From positions 1-64,000 of the forward strand of contig NZ_KN234749.1 in assembly GCF_000764025.1 (NCBI RefSeq): a DNA stretch of 64,000 nucleotides, in the 5' to 3' direction. Both the position numbers and the translations under genes were made by a program. Below are positions 19,756-28,593 of the stretch, one piece after another. Position 1 is the first letter of the stretch. Each line of letters begins with the position of its first letter. The stretch is from Pseudohaliea rubra DSM 19751. GTDB lineage: Bacteria > Pseudomonadota > Gammaproteobacteria > Pseudomonadales > Halieaceae. The notes beneath the pieces are model-generated. The model did not search any database and was not told the origin of the DNA. It saw only the letters and a program-made list of their open reading frames with translations.

Positions 19756-21285
19756 ATGATCACGAAGACGCTTCGACGCCTGAGCCTGGTGTTCGCCACC
19801 GTCCTCGTCCTCGCCGCCGGCACGCAGGCGGCCGATAAGCCGAATATCCTTGTCATCTGGGGTGACGACATCGGCATTACCAACATCAGCGCCTACGGTG
19901 ACGGCATCATGGGTTATGAGACGCCGAACATCGATCGTATTGCCGACGAGGGCATTCGCTTCCTTGATTACTACGGGGATCAGAGCTGTACCGCGGGGCG
20001 TTCGAGCTTCATTACCGGTCAGTCACCCCTGCGCACCGGGCTCTCCAAGGTCGGTATGCCCGGCGCGGCTCTGGGTATCCAGAATCGGGACATCACCCTT
20101 GCCGAGGTGCTCAAGGAGCACGGCTACGCCACGGGGCAGTTCGGCAAGAACCACCTCGGGGACCGGGACGAGTTCCTGCCGACGGCGCACGGCTTCGATG
20201 AGTTTTTCGGCAACCTCTATCACCTGAACGCTGAGGAAGAGCCGGAGGATGAGGATTACCCCGAGGATCCGCGTTTCAAGGAGCTGTTCGGGCCGCGCGG
20301 CGTCATTCGCTCCTATGCCGATGGTCGCGTGGAGGACACGGGGCCCCTGACCCGAAGGCGCATGGAGACGGCGGACGAGGAATTCGTCGCCGCGGCGAAA
20401 GACTTCATCGGCCGGCAGGTGAAAGCGGACAAGCCTTTCTTCACCTGGGTCAACACCACCGGCATGCACTTCCGCACGCACCGGGCCGACAAGCACAAGG
20501 GCAAATCCGGCCAGGGTTTCTATAACGATGTGATGGTCGCTCACGATGAGCTGGTCGGTGATCTTCTCCACCAGCTCGCGGAGCTGGACATTGCCGAGAA
20601 CACCATCGTCTTCTACTCCACCGACAACGGCGTGCATTACAACACCTGGCCGGATGCCGGGATCACCCCTTTTCGCAGCGAGAAGAACTCGAACTGGGAA
20701 GGGGCCTACCGGGTGCCCGCCATGGTGCGCTGGCCGGGGAAAATTGCACCGGGGCAGGTCTCCACGGCGATCATGTCGCACCTGGACTGGATGCCCACGC
20801 TTGCGGCGGCGGCCGGCGACCCGCAGCTGAAAGCGAAGTTGCTGGCAGGCACGACCGTGGGCAACAAGGAGTCGCGGTTGCACCTCGATGGCTACAATTT
20901 CCTCCCCTACCTGACGGGCGAGGCCGAGGACGGGCCCCGGAAGGAGTTCATCTACCTGAACGATCTTGGTGCGCCGGTGGCTGTGCGCGTGGGCGACTGG
21001 AAACTGGTGTACGCCGAAAACCGGGCAAAGACCATGGCCCTTTGGGCCGAGCCCTTCGTGACCCTGCGTCTGCCCAAGCTGTTCCACCTGCGCCGGGATC
21101 CGTACGAGCGGGCCGACCACAACTCCAACACCTACTGGGACTGGTACGTGGACAAGGCCGCGCAGATGTACCGCGGTGGTTTTACCATGACCCAGTTTCT
21201 CATGACCTTCCGGGAATATCCGCCGAGCCAGAAGCCCGATTCCTGGTCCATCGACAAGATGACCGATATGTTCCTGCCGGAGTGA
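19756..21285 (+). CDS. Secreted arylsulfatase-type sulfatase
   Basis: Type I sulfatase of 509 residues with a signal peptide (cleavage expected after AAGTQAA). The active-site motif CTAGR at residues 78-82 fits C-x-(P/A)-x-R, in which the cysteine is converted to formylglycine by a sulfatase-modifying enzyme not encoded here. Metal-binding aspartates are in WGDDIG (residues 37-38), and FGKNHLGD and YSTDNG supply further active-site residues. It probably acts in the periplasm on sulfate esters. It lies 51 bases after the DUF1244 gene, preceded by AAGGAA, and has no carbohydrate-utilisation neighbours, so the substrate is unknown. Confidence 0.88.
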   Translation: MITKTLRRLSLVFATVLVLAAGTQAADKPNILVIWGDDIGITNISAYGDGIMGYETPNIDRIADEGIRFLDYYGDQSCTAGRSSFITGQSPLRTGLSKVGMPGAALGIQNRDITLAEVLKEHGYATGQFGKNHLGDRDEFLPTAHGFDEFFGNLYHLNAEEEPEDEDYPEDPRFKELFGPRGVIRSYADGRVEDTGPLTRRRMETADEEFVAAAKDFIGRQVKADKPFFTWVNTTGMHFRTHRADKHKGKSGQGFYNDVMVAHDELVGDLLHQLAELDIAENTIVFYSTDNGVHYNTWPDAGITPFRSEKNSNWEGAYRVPAMVRWPGKIAPGQVSTAIMSHLDWMPTLAAAAGDPQLKAKLLAGTTVGNKESRLHLDGYNFLPYLTGEAEDGPRKEFIYLNDLGAPVAVRVGDWKLVYAENRAKTMALWAEPFVTLRLPKLFHLRRDPYERADHNSNTYWDWYVDKAAQMYRGGFTMTQFLMTFREYPPSQKPDSWSIDKMTDMFLPE

Positions 21286-21291
21286 GCGTTG

Positions 21292-21323
21292 CCGGGCCCA
21301 CAACGGCGGGCCCGGTTCCGTTA
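21292..21323 (+). terminator. Probable terminator after the sulfatase gene
   Basis: CCGGGCCC (21292-21299) pairs with GGGCCCGG (21308-21315) and is followed by a short T-containing run (TTCCGTT). The U tract is poor, so it may be weak or Rho-assisted. Confidence 0.5.
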
Positions 21324-21431
21324 CTCAGGCCTTCCTGCACCCTTTCTTCTGGTTCATCGTAGCTTTCCCGGGGGCAGCCTTACCTGGCCGGGGCGCTGCT
21401 CGAGAGTCATGCATCGCCGTATTCCGGGCCC

Positions 21432-21494
21432 GCTGCGGGAGGGTGCCCCCAGTCGCTCCACGCTATTCGCTTGGTGGGGGCATCCTCCCGCAGC
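21432..21494. repeat. Intergenic inverted-repeat element, copy 2
   Basis: This element shares GCTGCGGGAGGGTRCCCCCAGTCGCTCCACG with copy 1 at 5.8 kb. Its ends pair over about 20 bases: GCTGCGGGAGG (21432-21442) with CCTCCCGCAGC (21484-21494), continued by GTGCCCCCA against TGGGGGCAT. The central part differs from copy 1. It lies in the 597-base gap (21286-21882) between the sulfatase and the CoA-transferase operon; that gap also holds the sulfatase terminator and the regulatory sites near 21.7-21.85 kb, and I see no gene in it. Confidence 0.75.
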
Positions 21495-21696
21495 TGGCCT
21501 TGACCTTCGTCTTCGTCAGCCGTCCCGGGTCGATGATGACGACGGGAGGGCGCCGATGCGAGGCAGTTTCCCCGACAAGGGGCTGCGAAGTTACCGTCCG
21601 TCAGACCAGCGCAGGCTGGCTCCCGGCGATAAAGCAGGCCCCTGCGGCGGATAACTCGCCGCACCCCGGGAGCTATGCTGCTGGTCATGCCCCGAT

Positions 21697-21713
21697 TATT
21701 TCATAATGAAATA
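21697..21713. promoter_or_regulatory. Candidate upstream activator site 1 for the sigma-54 activator
   Basis: The perfect dyad TATTTCATAATGAAATA, core TTTCA-N3-TGAAA at 21699-21711, is centred about 137 bases upstream of the -12 GC of the sigma-54 promoter. That is the normal range for enhancer-binding-protein sites. The same core occurs upstream of the second sigma-54 promoter (48304-48316). A TATAAT (21712-21717) overlaps its right end but has no matching -35. Confidence 0.6.
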
Positions 21714-21827
21714 TAATATCATCACGTTGAAATAATTGCGGCGTCACAAGGCCGCGCTGGTGCACAGGCTGCCGGCCAGGCGCCGGGCCCTTGCAGCCCC
21801 TGCGTCTTCGTGCGGCCCCGGGGTGCG

Positions 21828-21845
21828 CTGGCACGTATCATGCAT
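21828..21845 (+). promoter_or_regulatory. Sigma-54 promoter of hydantoinase module 1
   Basis: CTGGCACGTATCATGCAT fits the sigma-54 consensus TGGCACG-N4-TTGCW with one mismatch (ATGCA for TTGCA). GG at 21830-21831 and GC at 21842-21843 are exactly 10 bases apart. Transcription would start near 21855, about 28 bases before the CaiB gene. The downstream operon encodes a PrpR-type sigma-54 activator, which supports the call. Confidence 0.8.
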
Positions 21846-21882
21846 TGAGCCGCAGTACAGTTAAGAAATCTGAGAGTAGACC

Positions 21883-23082
21883 ATGGCAAAACCCCTCGCC
21901 GGCGTGCGCATTCTGGACCTTACCCACATGCTTTCCGGTCCTTACGGCGCCATGATTCTCGCCGACCTCGGTGCCGAGACCATCAAGGTCGAACCGCTCC
22001 AGGGCGAGGGGACCCGCAAACTCCTGGCGACGGACCCGGCCAATTCCCTGGAGGGCCAGGGCGCCTACTTCATCACGCTTAACCGCAACAAACAGAGCGT
22101 CGCCCTGGATCTCAAGAGCGAAGAGGGCCTGCAGGTTTTCTATGACCTTGTGAAAGAGGCCGACGTGGTCATCGAGAACTTCAGCGCCGGCGTCGCCGAC
22201 AAGTTGAAGATCAGCTACCCGCATCTGCGCGAGCACAACCGCGGCATCATCACCTGCTCTATCAGCGGCTTCGGGTCCGCGGGCCCCAATTTCCAGCGTC
22301 CGGCCTTCGACCAGGTGGTGCAGGCCCTCGGTGGCGGGATGTCCATCACAGGCACTGACGCCGAGCATCCGACCCGTGCGGGCATTCCCATCGGCGATCT
22401 CGGCGGCGGCATGTTCGGGGTGATGGGTATTCTCTCCGCACTTTATGAGCGCGAGCGCAGTGGCGAGGGCCAGCACGTCGATATCTCCATGCTCGACTGT
22501 CAGATCTCCATGCTCAACTACATGGCCACGATGTACTTCCTCTCGGGCCAGGAGCCGACACCTATCGGCAACGCCCATTTTGTGCACGTGCCCTACAACA
22601 GTTACCGCACCGCCGACGGTCACATCATCATCGCCGTGATTTTCGACAGCTTCTGGGACAACCTGCTGGAGGTAGTGGATTTCGAGCCCTTCCGCGACGA
22701 GAAGTACAAGACGCAGCCTGCGCGACTGGCAGACAAGGATTTCATCGACGGCAAGCTCAACGAGATCCTCGCCACCAACACCTCCGACTACTGGCTCAAG
22801 CTGCTCCAGGAAAAGCGTATCCCCTGCGCCAGGGTCAACCGCTTTGGCGAAGCCCTGGCCGATGAGCAGGTAATGTCCCGGAACATGGTGGTGGAACTCG
22901 AGCATCCGAGCGGCGCGAAAACCCGCGGCCCGGGCAACCCCATCAAGCTCTCCCGCACCAGTGACGAGAGCTTCTCGCCGGCGCCGCTCCTCGGCCAGCA
23001 CACGGAAACAGTGCTGACCGGCGTTCTCGGCTACAGCGCCGAGCAGGTTGCGGAGCTGCGCGAGGGAGGCAAGATCGCATGA
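21883..23082 (+). CDS. CaiB/BaiF (class III) CoA-transferase, first of three
   Basis: Moves CoA between an acyl-CoA and a free carboxylic acid. It has 399 residues with the N-terminal Rossmann-like start PLAGVRILDLTHMLSGPYG. The nucleophilic aspartate is expected in IPIGDLGGGMFG (Asp172), aligned with Asp169 of formyl-CoA transferase. It is the first gene after the sigma-54 promoter and overlaps the HMG-CoA-lyase-like gene by 4 bases (ATGA). The substrate cannot be read from sequence; the neighbours suggest an acid derived from a nitrogen heterocycle. The RBS is weak (GAGAG). Confidence 0.9.
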   Translation: MAKPLAGVRILDLTHMLSGPYGAMILADLGAETIKVEPLQGEGTRKLLATDPANSLEGQGAYFITLNRNKQSVALDLKSEEGLQVFYDLVKEADVVIENFSAGVADKLKISYPHLREHNRGIITCSISGFGSAGPNFQRPAFDQVVQALGGGMSITGTDAEHPTRAGIPIGDLGGGMFGVMGILSALYERERSGEGQHVDISMLDCQISMLNYMATMYFLSGQEPTPIGNAHFVHVPYNSYRTADGHIIIAVIFDSFWDNLLEVVDFEPFRDEKYKTQPARLADKDFIDGKLNEILATNTSDYWLKLLQEKRIPCARVNRFGEALADEQVMSRNMVVELEHPSGAKTRGPGNPIKLSRTSDESFSPAPLLGQHTETVLTGVLGYSAEQVAELREGGKIA

Positions 23083-23981
23083 GCGCAGAGACCATTCGCA
23101 TCAACGAGGTTGGACTGCGCGATGGTTTGCAGAGCCAGCCCAGGCACCTGACCCTCGACGAGCGCGAGACCATGGCGCGCTCGCTCCTCGCAACGGGTAT
23201 CCGTCACTTCGAAGTCGGCAGCTTCGTGTCCCCGAAGGCGGTACCGCAAATGGCCGGCACCGATGAGCTGGTGGCGCGGCTGGCGCCGCCGCCCGGTGTC
23301 AGCTTCAGCGCGTTGGTGCCGAACATGAAAGGCTACGAACTGGCGCGGGCGGCCGGCGTTGAAACAGTCGCGGTGGTGATCTCGGCCACCGACACCATGA
23401 ATCGCAAGAACATCAACATGGGCCTCGACGAGACCCTGGCCGTGGCCGAGGCGGTGATCCGCCGGGGCCGGGAGGAGGGCGCTCGGGTTCAGGCCTACCT
23501 GGCCGTGGCCTGGGAGTGCCCCTTCGAGGGGCCGACGCCGGCGGCGGTGGTGCGTGATCAGGCGCGCCAGCTTGCGGCCTACGGCGCCGACGAGATCGTC
23601 ATCGCCGATACCATCGGCGCGGCCAATCCGGCGGCGGTGCGCGCGCTCATGAGCGACCTGGTTGCGGAACACGGCGCCGAGCGCCTTGCCTGCCACTTTC
23701 ACGATACGCGTGCGCTCGGTCTGGCCAACGTCTACGCCGCTGTTGAGAGCGGCATTCGCAGCTTTGACAGCTCCATCGGTGGTCTCGGCGGTTGCCCCTT
23801 TGCGCCGGGGGCCAAGGGCAATGTGGCCACCGAGGATGTCGTCATGCTCTGCGAAGCCATGGGCTTCGTTACGGGCGTCGACATGCCTGCGCTGCTCGCG
23901 GCGGTGGCTACCGTCAGCGACCTGATCGGCGCGCCCCAGGGCGGGCGCGCTCACTACTGGCTCAGCAACAACGCGGCCTAG
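23079..23981 (+). CDS. Hydroxymethylglutaryl-CoA lyase family protein
   Basis: DRE-TIM-type lyase of 300 residues. The catalytic RDGLQ is at 14-18, metal ligands HFH at 206-208, and the active-site loop GLGGCPFAPGAKGN with Cys239 at 235-248. The family cleaves 3-hydroxy-3-methylglutaryl-CoA or related 3-hydroxyacyl-CoAs into acetyl-CoA and a keto product. Translational coupling to CaiB suggests it cleaves the CoA ester made by that transferase, possibly not HMG-CoA itself. Followed 50 bases later by hyuA1. Confidence 0.88.
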   Translation: MSAETIRINEVGLRDGLQSQPRHLTLDERETMARSLLATGIRHFEVGSFVSPKAVPQMAGTDELVARLAPPPGVSFSALVPNMKGYELARAAGVETVAVVISATDTMNRKNINMGLDETLAVAEAVIRRGREEGARVQAYLAVAWECPFEGPTPAAVVRDQARQLAAYGADEIVIADTIGAANPAAVRALMSDLVAEHGAERLACHFHDTRALGLANVYAAVESGIRSFDSSIGGLGGCPFAPGAKGNVATEDVVMLCEAMGFVTGVDMPALLAAVATVSDLIGAPQGGRAHYWLSNNAA

Positions 23982-24031
23982 CGGCCCGGGAACGCAGGCC
24001 CTGGTGGGTCTGCGCCAGAGAGGAGAAAAGA

Positions 24032-26092
24032 ATGGCATACAGACTCGGCGTCGACGTCGGCGGCACCTTTACCGACTTCCTCCTTATGAACGAGGAGACC
24101 GGCGAGACCCATACCGCGAAAGTGCCGTCCACGCCGGAGGATTCTTCCGTCGGTGTGCTCAATGGGGTGGCGCGGGTCTGCGAAGAATCGGGGATCGACC
24201 CCAGCGCTATCAAGCTGGTCATGCACGGTACCACGGTCGCTACCAACGCCGTGCTCACGGGCAAGGGTGCCCGGGTGGGCCTGGTCACCACCGCCGGCTT
24301 TGAAGATACGCTGCAGGTGGCACGTTCCTACTGCCCGGGCGGCCTCGGTGGCTGGGTCAGCTATAACAAGAGCCCGTTACTGGCACCACTGGAGCTGACC
24401 ATCGGCGCCAGCGAGCGCATCGGGGCTGATGGCGCCATCGTCACGCCCTTGGATGAAGACAAGCTGCGTGCCGACCTCGCGACGCTCCATGCCACCGGTG
24501 AGGTTGAAGCCCTCACCATCTGCTTCGTCAATGCGTATATCAACCACGCCCACGAAGCCCGCGCCCGGGAGATCGCCCGGGAGCTTTTCGGCGACACACC
24601 CATATCGATCTCCAGCGAGGTGGTGCCGGAAATGCAGGAGTACGAGCGCACGGAGACGACGGTGGTGAACTCCTACGTGCGTCCCGAGGTGTCCCGCTAC
24701 GTGAACAACCTGCAGAACGCCCTGGAGGAGCGCCTCGGCAGTGATACGCAGCTGTCGATCCTGCGTTCCGACGGCGGCCTGGCCTCGGCCCGGGCCGCCG
24801 CCGCTTCGCCGGTGAACCTGCTCATGTCCGGCCCCGCCGGCGGCGTTGCCGGCGCCATTTATTTTTGCAGCCGCGCCGGCTACGACGACATTCTCACCTT
24901 TGATATGGGCGGTACCTCTACGGACGTGGCCCTCATCCAGGCTTCCAAGGCCCGGGTTCGCCGCGAGACCTACGTCGGCGACGTGAACGTGCGTGCGCCT
25001 TCGGTGGATGTGCGCACCGTCGGCGCCGGCGGCGGTTCCATCGCCTTTGTGCCCGAGCTGACCAAGGCGCTGCGCGTTGGCCCTGAATCGGCCGGTGCGG
25101 TACCGGGGCCTGCCTGCTACATGAAGGGTGGCACGGAGCCCACGGTCTGCGATGCCAACGTGGTGCTTGGTTATCTGCCCTCGGATGTGCAGCTCGGCGG
25201 CAAGATGGAAATCAACTACGACGCCTCCGTCGCCGCGGTCCAGAAGGTCGCTGACGGCATCGGCATCAGCCTGATGGAGGCCGCCGAAGGCATCATCAAG
25301 ATCGTCAACGAGTCCATGTTCGGCGCCCTGCGCCTGGTTTCCGTGGAACAGGGCTACGATCCGCGGGACTTTGCCCTGGTCGGCTTCGGCGGTGCCGGCC
25401 CGCTGCACGCCAACGCACTCGGCATCCTCACCAACGCCTGGCCGGTGATCGTGCCGCCGGGGCCGGGCGTGCTCTGCGCCTACGGCGATGCCACCACCCA
25501 GGTGCAGGACGAGGCGGCGCGCACCTATCTGCTCATGGCGGAGGACCTCACTGACGACAAGCTGCTGGCTGACCTCAAGGAGCTGCAGGAACGAGCCGGC
25601 CAGGCCCTGGTCGCCGACGGCATCCCCGCCGAGCAGCATGAGGTGACCTTCCAGGCAGATCTGCGCTACATGGGCCAGGCCTTCCAGATTACCGTGGACT
25701 TCACCGAGGCGGAGCTGCGCGAAAAGGGCGTGGCCCTGCTTACCGATGCCTTCGACGAAGAGCACGAGCAGCTGTTCACCTTCAAGCTCGGTGACGGTCA
25801 CGAGGTTCTCATGATCCGGGCGGTGGCCAAGGCGGCGACCCGTGCCGTGCTCACCCGCGAGGGCGGCGATACCAGCGCTTCTCTCGACGACTGCGTGATC
25901 CACGAGAGCCGCTTCTACTTCGAGGGTGCGTGGCACGACATCCGCCTTTACGACCGGAGCAGGCTGCACGAAGGGCTGAGGGTCCCCGGGCCTGCGATCG
26001 TTACGGAAATGGATTCCACCACGGTGGTGCTGCCCGGCTATGAGGCCGGCGTTGATGCCATCGGCAATCTGCTGATCAACCCGGCAGCCTGA
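24032..26092 (+). CDS. Hydantoinase/oxoprolinase subunit A (HyuA-like), module 1
   Basis: ATP-binding subunit of 686 residues in the family of N-methylhydantoinase, 5-oxoprolinase, caprolactamase and acetone carboxylase beta subunits. It has the ASKHA-type phosphate-binding motifs GVDVGGTFTD at residues 6-15 and DMGGTSTD at 291-298, plus the family segment LMSGPAGGVAGA. These enzymes activate a cyclic amide carbonyl with ATP and hydrolyse the ring. The start at 24032 follows AGAGGAGA and gives the conserved N-terminus. hyuB1 follows after 13 bases. HyuA2 at 53.0 kb is a close paralogue. The substrate is not determinable. Confidence 0.92.
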   Translation: MAYRLGVDVGGTFTDFLLMNEETGETHTAKVPSTPEDSSVGVLNGVARVCEESGIDPSAIKLVMHGTTVATNAVLTGKGARVGLVTTAGFEDTLQVARSYCPGGLGGWVSYNKSPLLAPLELTIGASERIGADGAIVTPLDEDKLRADLATLHATGEVEALTICFVNAYINHAHEARAREIARELFGDTPISISSEVVPEMQEYERTETTVVNSYVRPEVSRYVNNLQNALEERLGSDTQLSILRSDGGLASARAAAASPVNLLMSGPAGGVAGAIYFCSRAGYDDILTFDMGGTSTDVALIQASKARVRRETYVGDVNVRAPSVDVRTVGAGGGSIAFVPELTKALRVGPESAGAVPGPACYMKGGTEPTVCDANVVLGYLPSDVQLGGKMEINYDASVAAVQKVADGIGISLMEAAEGIIKIVNESMFGALRLVSVEQGYDPRDFALVGFGGAGPLHANALGILTNAWPVIVPPGPGVLCAYGDATTQVQDEAARTYLLMAEDLTDDKLLADLKELQERAGQALVADGIPAEQHEVTFQADLRYMGQAFQITVDFTEAELREKGVALLTDAFDEEHEQLFTFKLGDGHEVLMIRAVAKAATRAVLTREGGDTSASLDDCVIHESRFYFEGAWHDIRLYDRSRLHEGLRVPGPAIVTEMDSTTVVLPGYEAGVDAIGNLLINPAA

Positions 26093-26105
26093 GGAGGATA
26101 GCGAG

Positions 26106-27974
26106 ATGCCTGCAAGAATTATCCAGGAAAACAGTGCGCCGCTGAACACCGTCGACGTCGACGGCGTGACCGTCGATCTGATCGAAAATGCCCTCAGGAA
26201 CGCCCGGGAGGAAATGGACGCGGTCCTCTTCCGCACGGCCATGTCTCCGGGCATCCGGGAGCAGGGCGACTGCTTCCCGATGATCGCCAATCGCGACGGC
26301 AAGATGGTCGTGGGCCAGTTCGGCTCCTTTATCGGCCCGTTCCTGTCGGCCTATGATGCGGATATCGAGGAAGGGGACATCATCCTCACCAACGACCCCT
26401 ACATGTGTAACGGCGCGGTGTCCCACCTGCCGGACTGGGTCGTGCTCGTGCCCGTATTCAAGGATGGCCGTCATATCGCCTGGAGTGCCATGTTCGGCCA
26501 CATGTCCGACAACGGCGGCATGGTGCCGGGGTCGATCCCGATCAAGGCGACGACCATCTACCAGGAAGGCATCCGCATCCCGCCGACCAAGCTGTACAAG
26601 AAGGGTGTACTGCAGGAGGACATCCTCGAACTCATTCTGCACAACGTGCGCATGCCGCAGTGGAACCGTTTCGATCTCAATGCGCTCGTCGCCGCCTGCA
26701 AGACCGCGGCCCGGCGCTGCGTGGAGATCGCCGAGCGCTTTGGCGACGATGTGCTCGCCACCACCATGGATGTCATGCTCCAGCGCAACTACGACGCCAT
26801 GAAACACATCATCGAGAACTTCGTACCGGAAGAGCCGCGGGAGTTCGAGGACTACCTCTGCGACGACGGCATGGGCATGGGTCCCTACCGCATCAAGTGC
26901 CGGCTCTGGCGCGAGGGCAGCAAAGCGATCTTCGACTTCGCGGGGACGGACCCGCAGGCCCAGAGCTCGGTCAACTTCTTCCTCAACGAGGACATGTTCA
27001 AGATGTTCTTCGGTTCCTTCACGATTAACGTGGTGGACCCGCAGATGGTGTTCAACGACGGTTTCTATGATCTCGTTGACGTGCGCATCCCCGAGGGCAC
27101 GCTGCTCAAGCCGAAGTACCCGGCGGCGCTCTCCGGCCGTACGCACGCCCTGGGCCGCATCTTCGATCTGCTCGGGGCGCTTCTCGGCATGGGTGCACCG
27201 GAGCAGATGCTCAACGCCGCTGGCTTCTCCGACTCGCCGCACCTGTTCTACTCCGGGTACCGCGATAACGGCGAGTGGTTCCAGCTCTTCCAGATCGGTT
27301 TCGGCGGCATCCCCGGCCGCCCCGTGGGCGACGGCCCTGACGGCCACAGCCTGTGGCCGGGCTTCACCAATGTACCGAACGAGTTCATTGAGTCCTACTT
27401 TCCGCTGCGCATCGAGACCTATGCCACGATCCCGGATTCCGGCGGCGCCGGCCTGCACCGCGGCGGCAATGGCCTGACCGTGGCCTATCGCTTCCTCGCT
27501 GACGGTGAGATCGGCATCCACGACGACCGCTGGCTTACCTACCCCTGGGGTGTGCTGGGTGGTGAGCCGGGGCTGCGCTCCACCAAGCGCCTGGAGCGTG
27601 TCGACGGTAGCGAGGAGTGGCTCGGCGCCAAGGCCGAGGGTATCAAGGTGAAGAAGGGCGACCTGCTCCACTTCAACACCTGGGGTGGCGGTGGCTGGGG
27701 GGATCCTTTCGAGCGTGCTCCGGAACTGGTGCGCCAGGATGTTGCCCGTCGCCTTGTCACCCGGGAGGGTGCGCGTCGCTACGGCGTCGTTATCGCCGCC
27801 GACGGCAGCGTGGACGCGGACGCGACGGAGAACCTGCGAGAGCAGCTGCGCGCCGAGCGCGGCGAGGTGCCGCTGTTCAACCGCGGCGGTTCCATTGAGG
27901 AGCTCAAGGCCCGCTGCCTCGAGGAGACACACCTCGAGCCCCCGGTGGACCCCAGCTTCCAGGGCGCGGCCTGA
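26106..27974 (+). CDS. Hydantoinase subunit B (HyuB-like), module 1
   Basis: Catalytic partner of HyuA, 622 residues. Family motifs include TNDPY near residue 97, SAMFGHMSD, DFAGTDPQ, the central SGRTHALGRIFD, and the glycine-rich GGGGWGDP near the C-terminus. HyuB subunits carry the metal centre and active site for opening cyclic amides such as hydantoins, oxoproline or caprolactam. AGGAGG lies just upstream of the ATG. It is followed 10 bases later by the cysteine amidohydrolase, as expected for hydrolysing the ureido acid released by ring opening. A paralogue is at 55.1 kb. Confidence 0.92.
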   Translation: MPARIIQENSAPLNTVDVDGVTVDLIENALRNAREEMDAVLFRTAMSPGIREQGDCFPMIANRDGKMVVGQFGSFIGPFLSAYDADIEEGDIILTNDPYMCNGAVSHLPDWVVLVPVFKDGRHIAWSAMFGHMSDNGGMVPGSIPIKATTIYQEGIRIPPTKLYKKGVLQEDILELILHNVRMPQWNRFDLNALVAACKTAARRCVEIAERFGDDVLATTMDVMLQRNYDAMKHIIENFVPEEPREFEDYLCDDGMGMGPYRIKCRLWREGSKAIFDFAGTDPQAQSSVNFFLNEDMFKMFFGSFTINVVDPQMVFNDGFYDLVDVRIPEGTLLKPKYPAALSGRTHALGRIFDLLGALLGMGAPEQMLNAAGFSDSPHLFYSGYRDNGEWFQLFQIGFGGIPGRPVGDGPDGHSLWPGFTNVPNEFIESYFPLRIETYATIPDSGGAGLHRGGNGLTVAYRFLADGEIGIHDDRWLTYPWGVLGGEPGLRSTKRLERVDGSEEWLGAKAEGIKVKKGDLLHFNTWGGGGWGDPFERAPELVRQDVARRLVTREGARRYGVVIAADGSVDADATENLREQLRAERGEVPLFNRGGSIEELKARCLEETHLEPPVDPSFQGAA

Positions 27975-27984
27975 GGCCGGGGCC

Positions 27985-28593
27985 ATGGCAGATCTCGAGC
28001 GCAAGAGCGCGGAGCTGGGTGAACGCCCGGCACTCCTGCTCGTGGACATGATCAATGCCTTCACGGATCCCGCGAGCCCCCTCGGCAGCGATGCCGATGC
28101 CGTGGTCGCGGCGAATGCGCGGTTGCTGGCGGCTTTTCGGGAGCGCGGCCTGCCGGTGTTCTACACCACGGTGGTCTATCGCAGCGACGACCAGGCCACG
28201 GTCTTCCGCCGGCGCCTGCCGGCCCTGGAAGTGCTCAAGCCCTGCAGCGATGCCGTGCGGGTCGACAAGCGGCTGGCGCCCCGCGCCGGGGAGGGGCTCA
28301 TTGAAAAATGCCATGCGAGCAGCTTCTTCGGTACCGATCTCGCAAAGCGCCTCCAGGCCGCGGCTGTCGACAGCCTCGTGGTGACCGGTCTCACCACCAG
28401 CGGCTGTGTGCGCGCCACGGTGGTCGACGGCCTGCAGCACGACTACCCGGTGTTCGTGCCCGCCGATGCCGTCGGTGACCGCAACGCCGAGGCGCATGCG
28501 GCCAACCTCCACGACATGCACGCCAAGTATGCTGATGTGGTCGATTCGCTGACGGTGATCGCGGCCCTGCCGCCCCGGGAGGCCGCGGGATGA
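27985..28593 (+). CDS. Isochorismatase-fold cysteine amidohydrolase (N-carbamoylsarcosine amidase-like), module 1
   Basis: 202-residue hydrolase of the RutB / N-carbamoylsarcosine amidase group. The Asp-Lys-Cys triad is visible: Asp21 in [11 protein letters not shown], Lys108 in [13 protein letters not shown], and Cys141 in [14 protein letters not shown]. Such enzymes split an N-carbamoyl or terminal amide group, releasing ammonia and CO2. This is the step after HyuAB in creatinine/N-methylhydantoin breakdown and after RutA in uracil breakdown. It overlaps the sigma-54 activator gene by 4 bases (ATGA). Confidence 0.88.
   Translation: MADLERKSAELGERPALLLVDMINAFTDPASPLGSDADAVVAANARLLAAFRERGLPVFYTTVVYRSDDQATVFRRRLPALEVLKPCSDAVRVDKRLAPRAGEGLIEKCHASSFFGTDLAKRLQAAAVDSLVVTGLTTSGCVRATVVDGLQHDYPVFVPADAVGDRNAEAHAANLHDMHAKYADVVDSLTVIAALPPREAAG

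Noticed and set aside
21712-21717. TATAAT as a sigma-70 promoter for the CaiB operon
   Set aside because: No -35 at the right spacing, and it lies about 165 bases before the gene behind a much better sigma-54 site; it may simply be part of the AT-rich activator site.
24377-28064. Long antisense frames over hyuA1 and hyuB1
   Set aside because: They shadow complete HyuA/HyuB genes with good RBS; no motif in the antisense translations.
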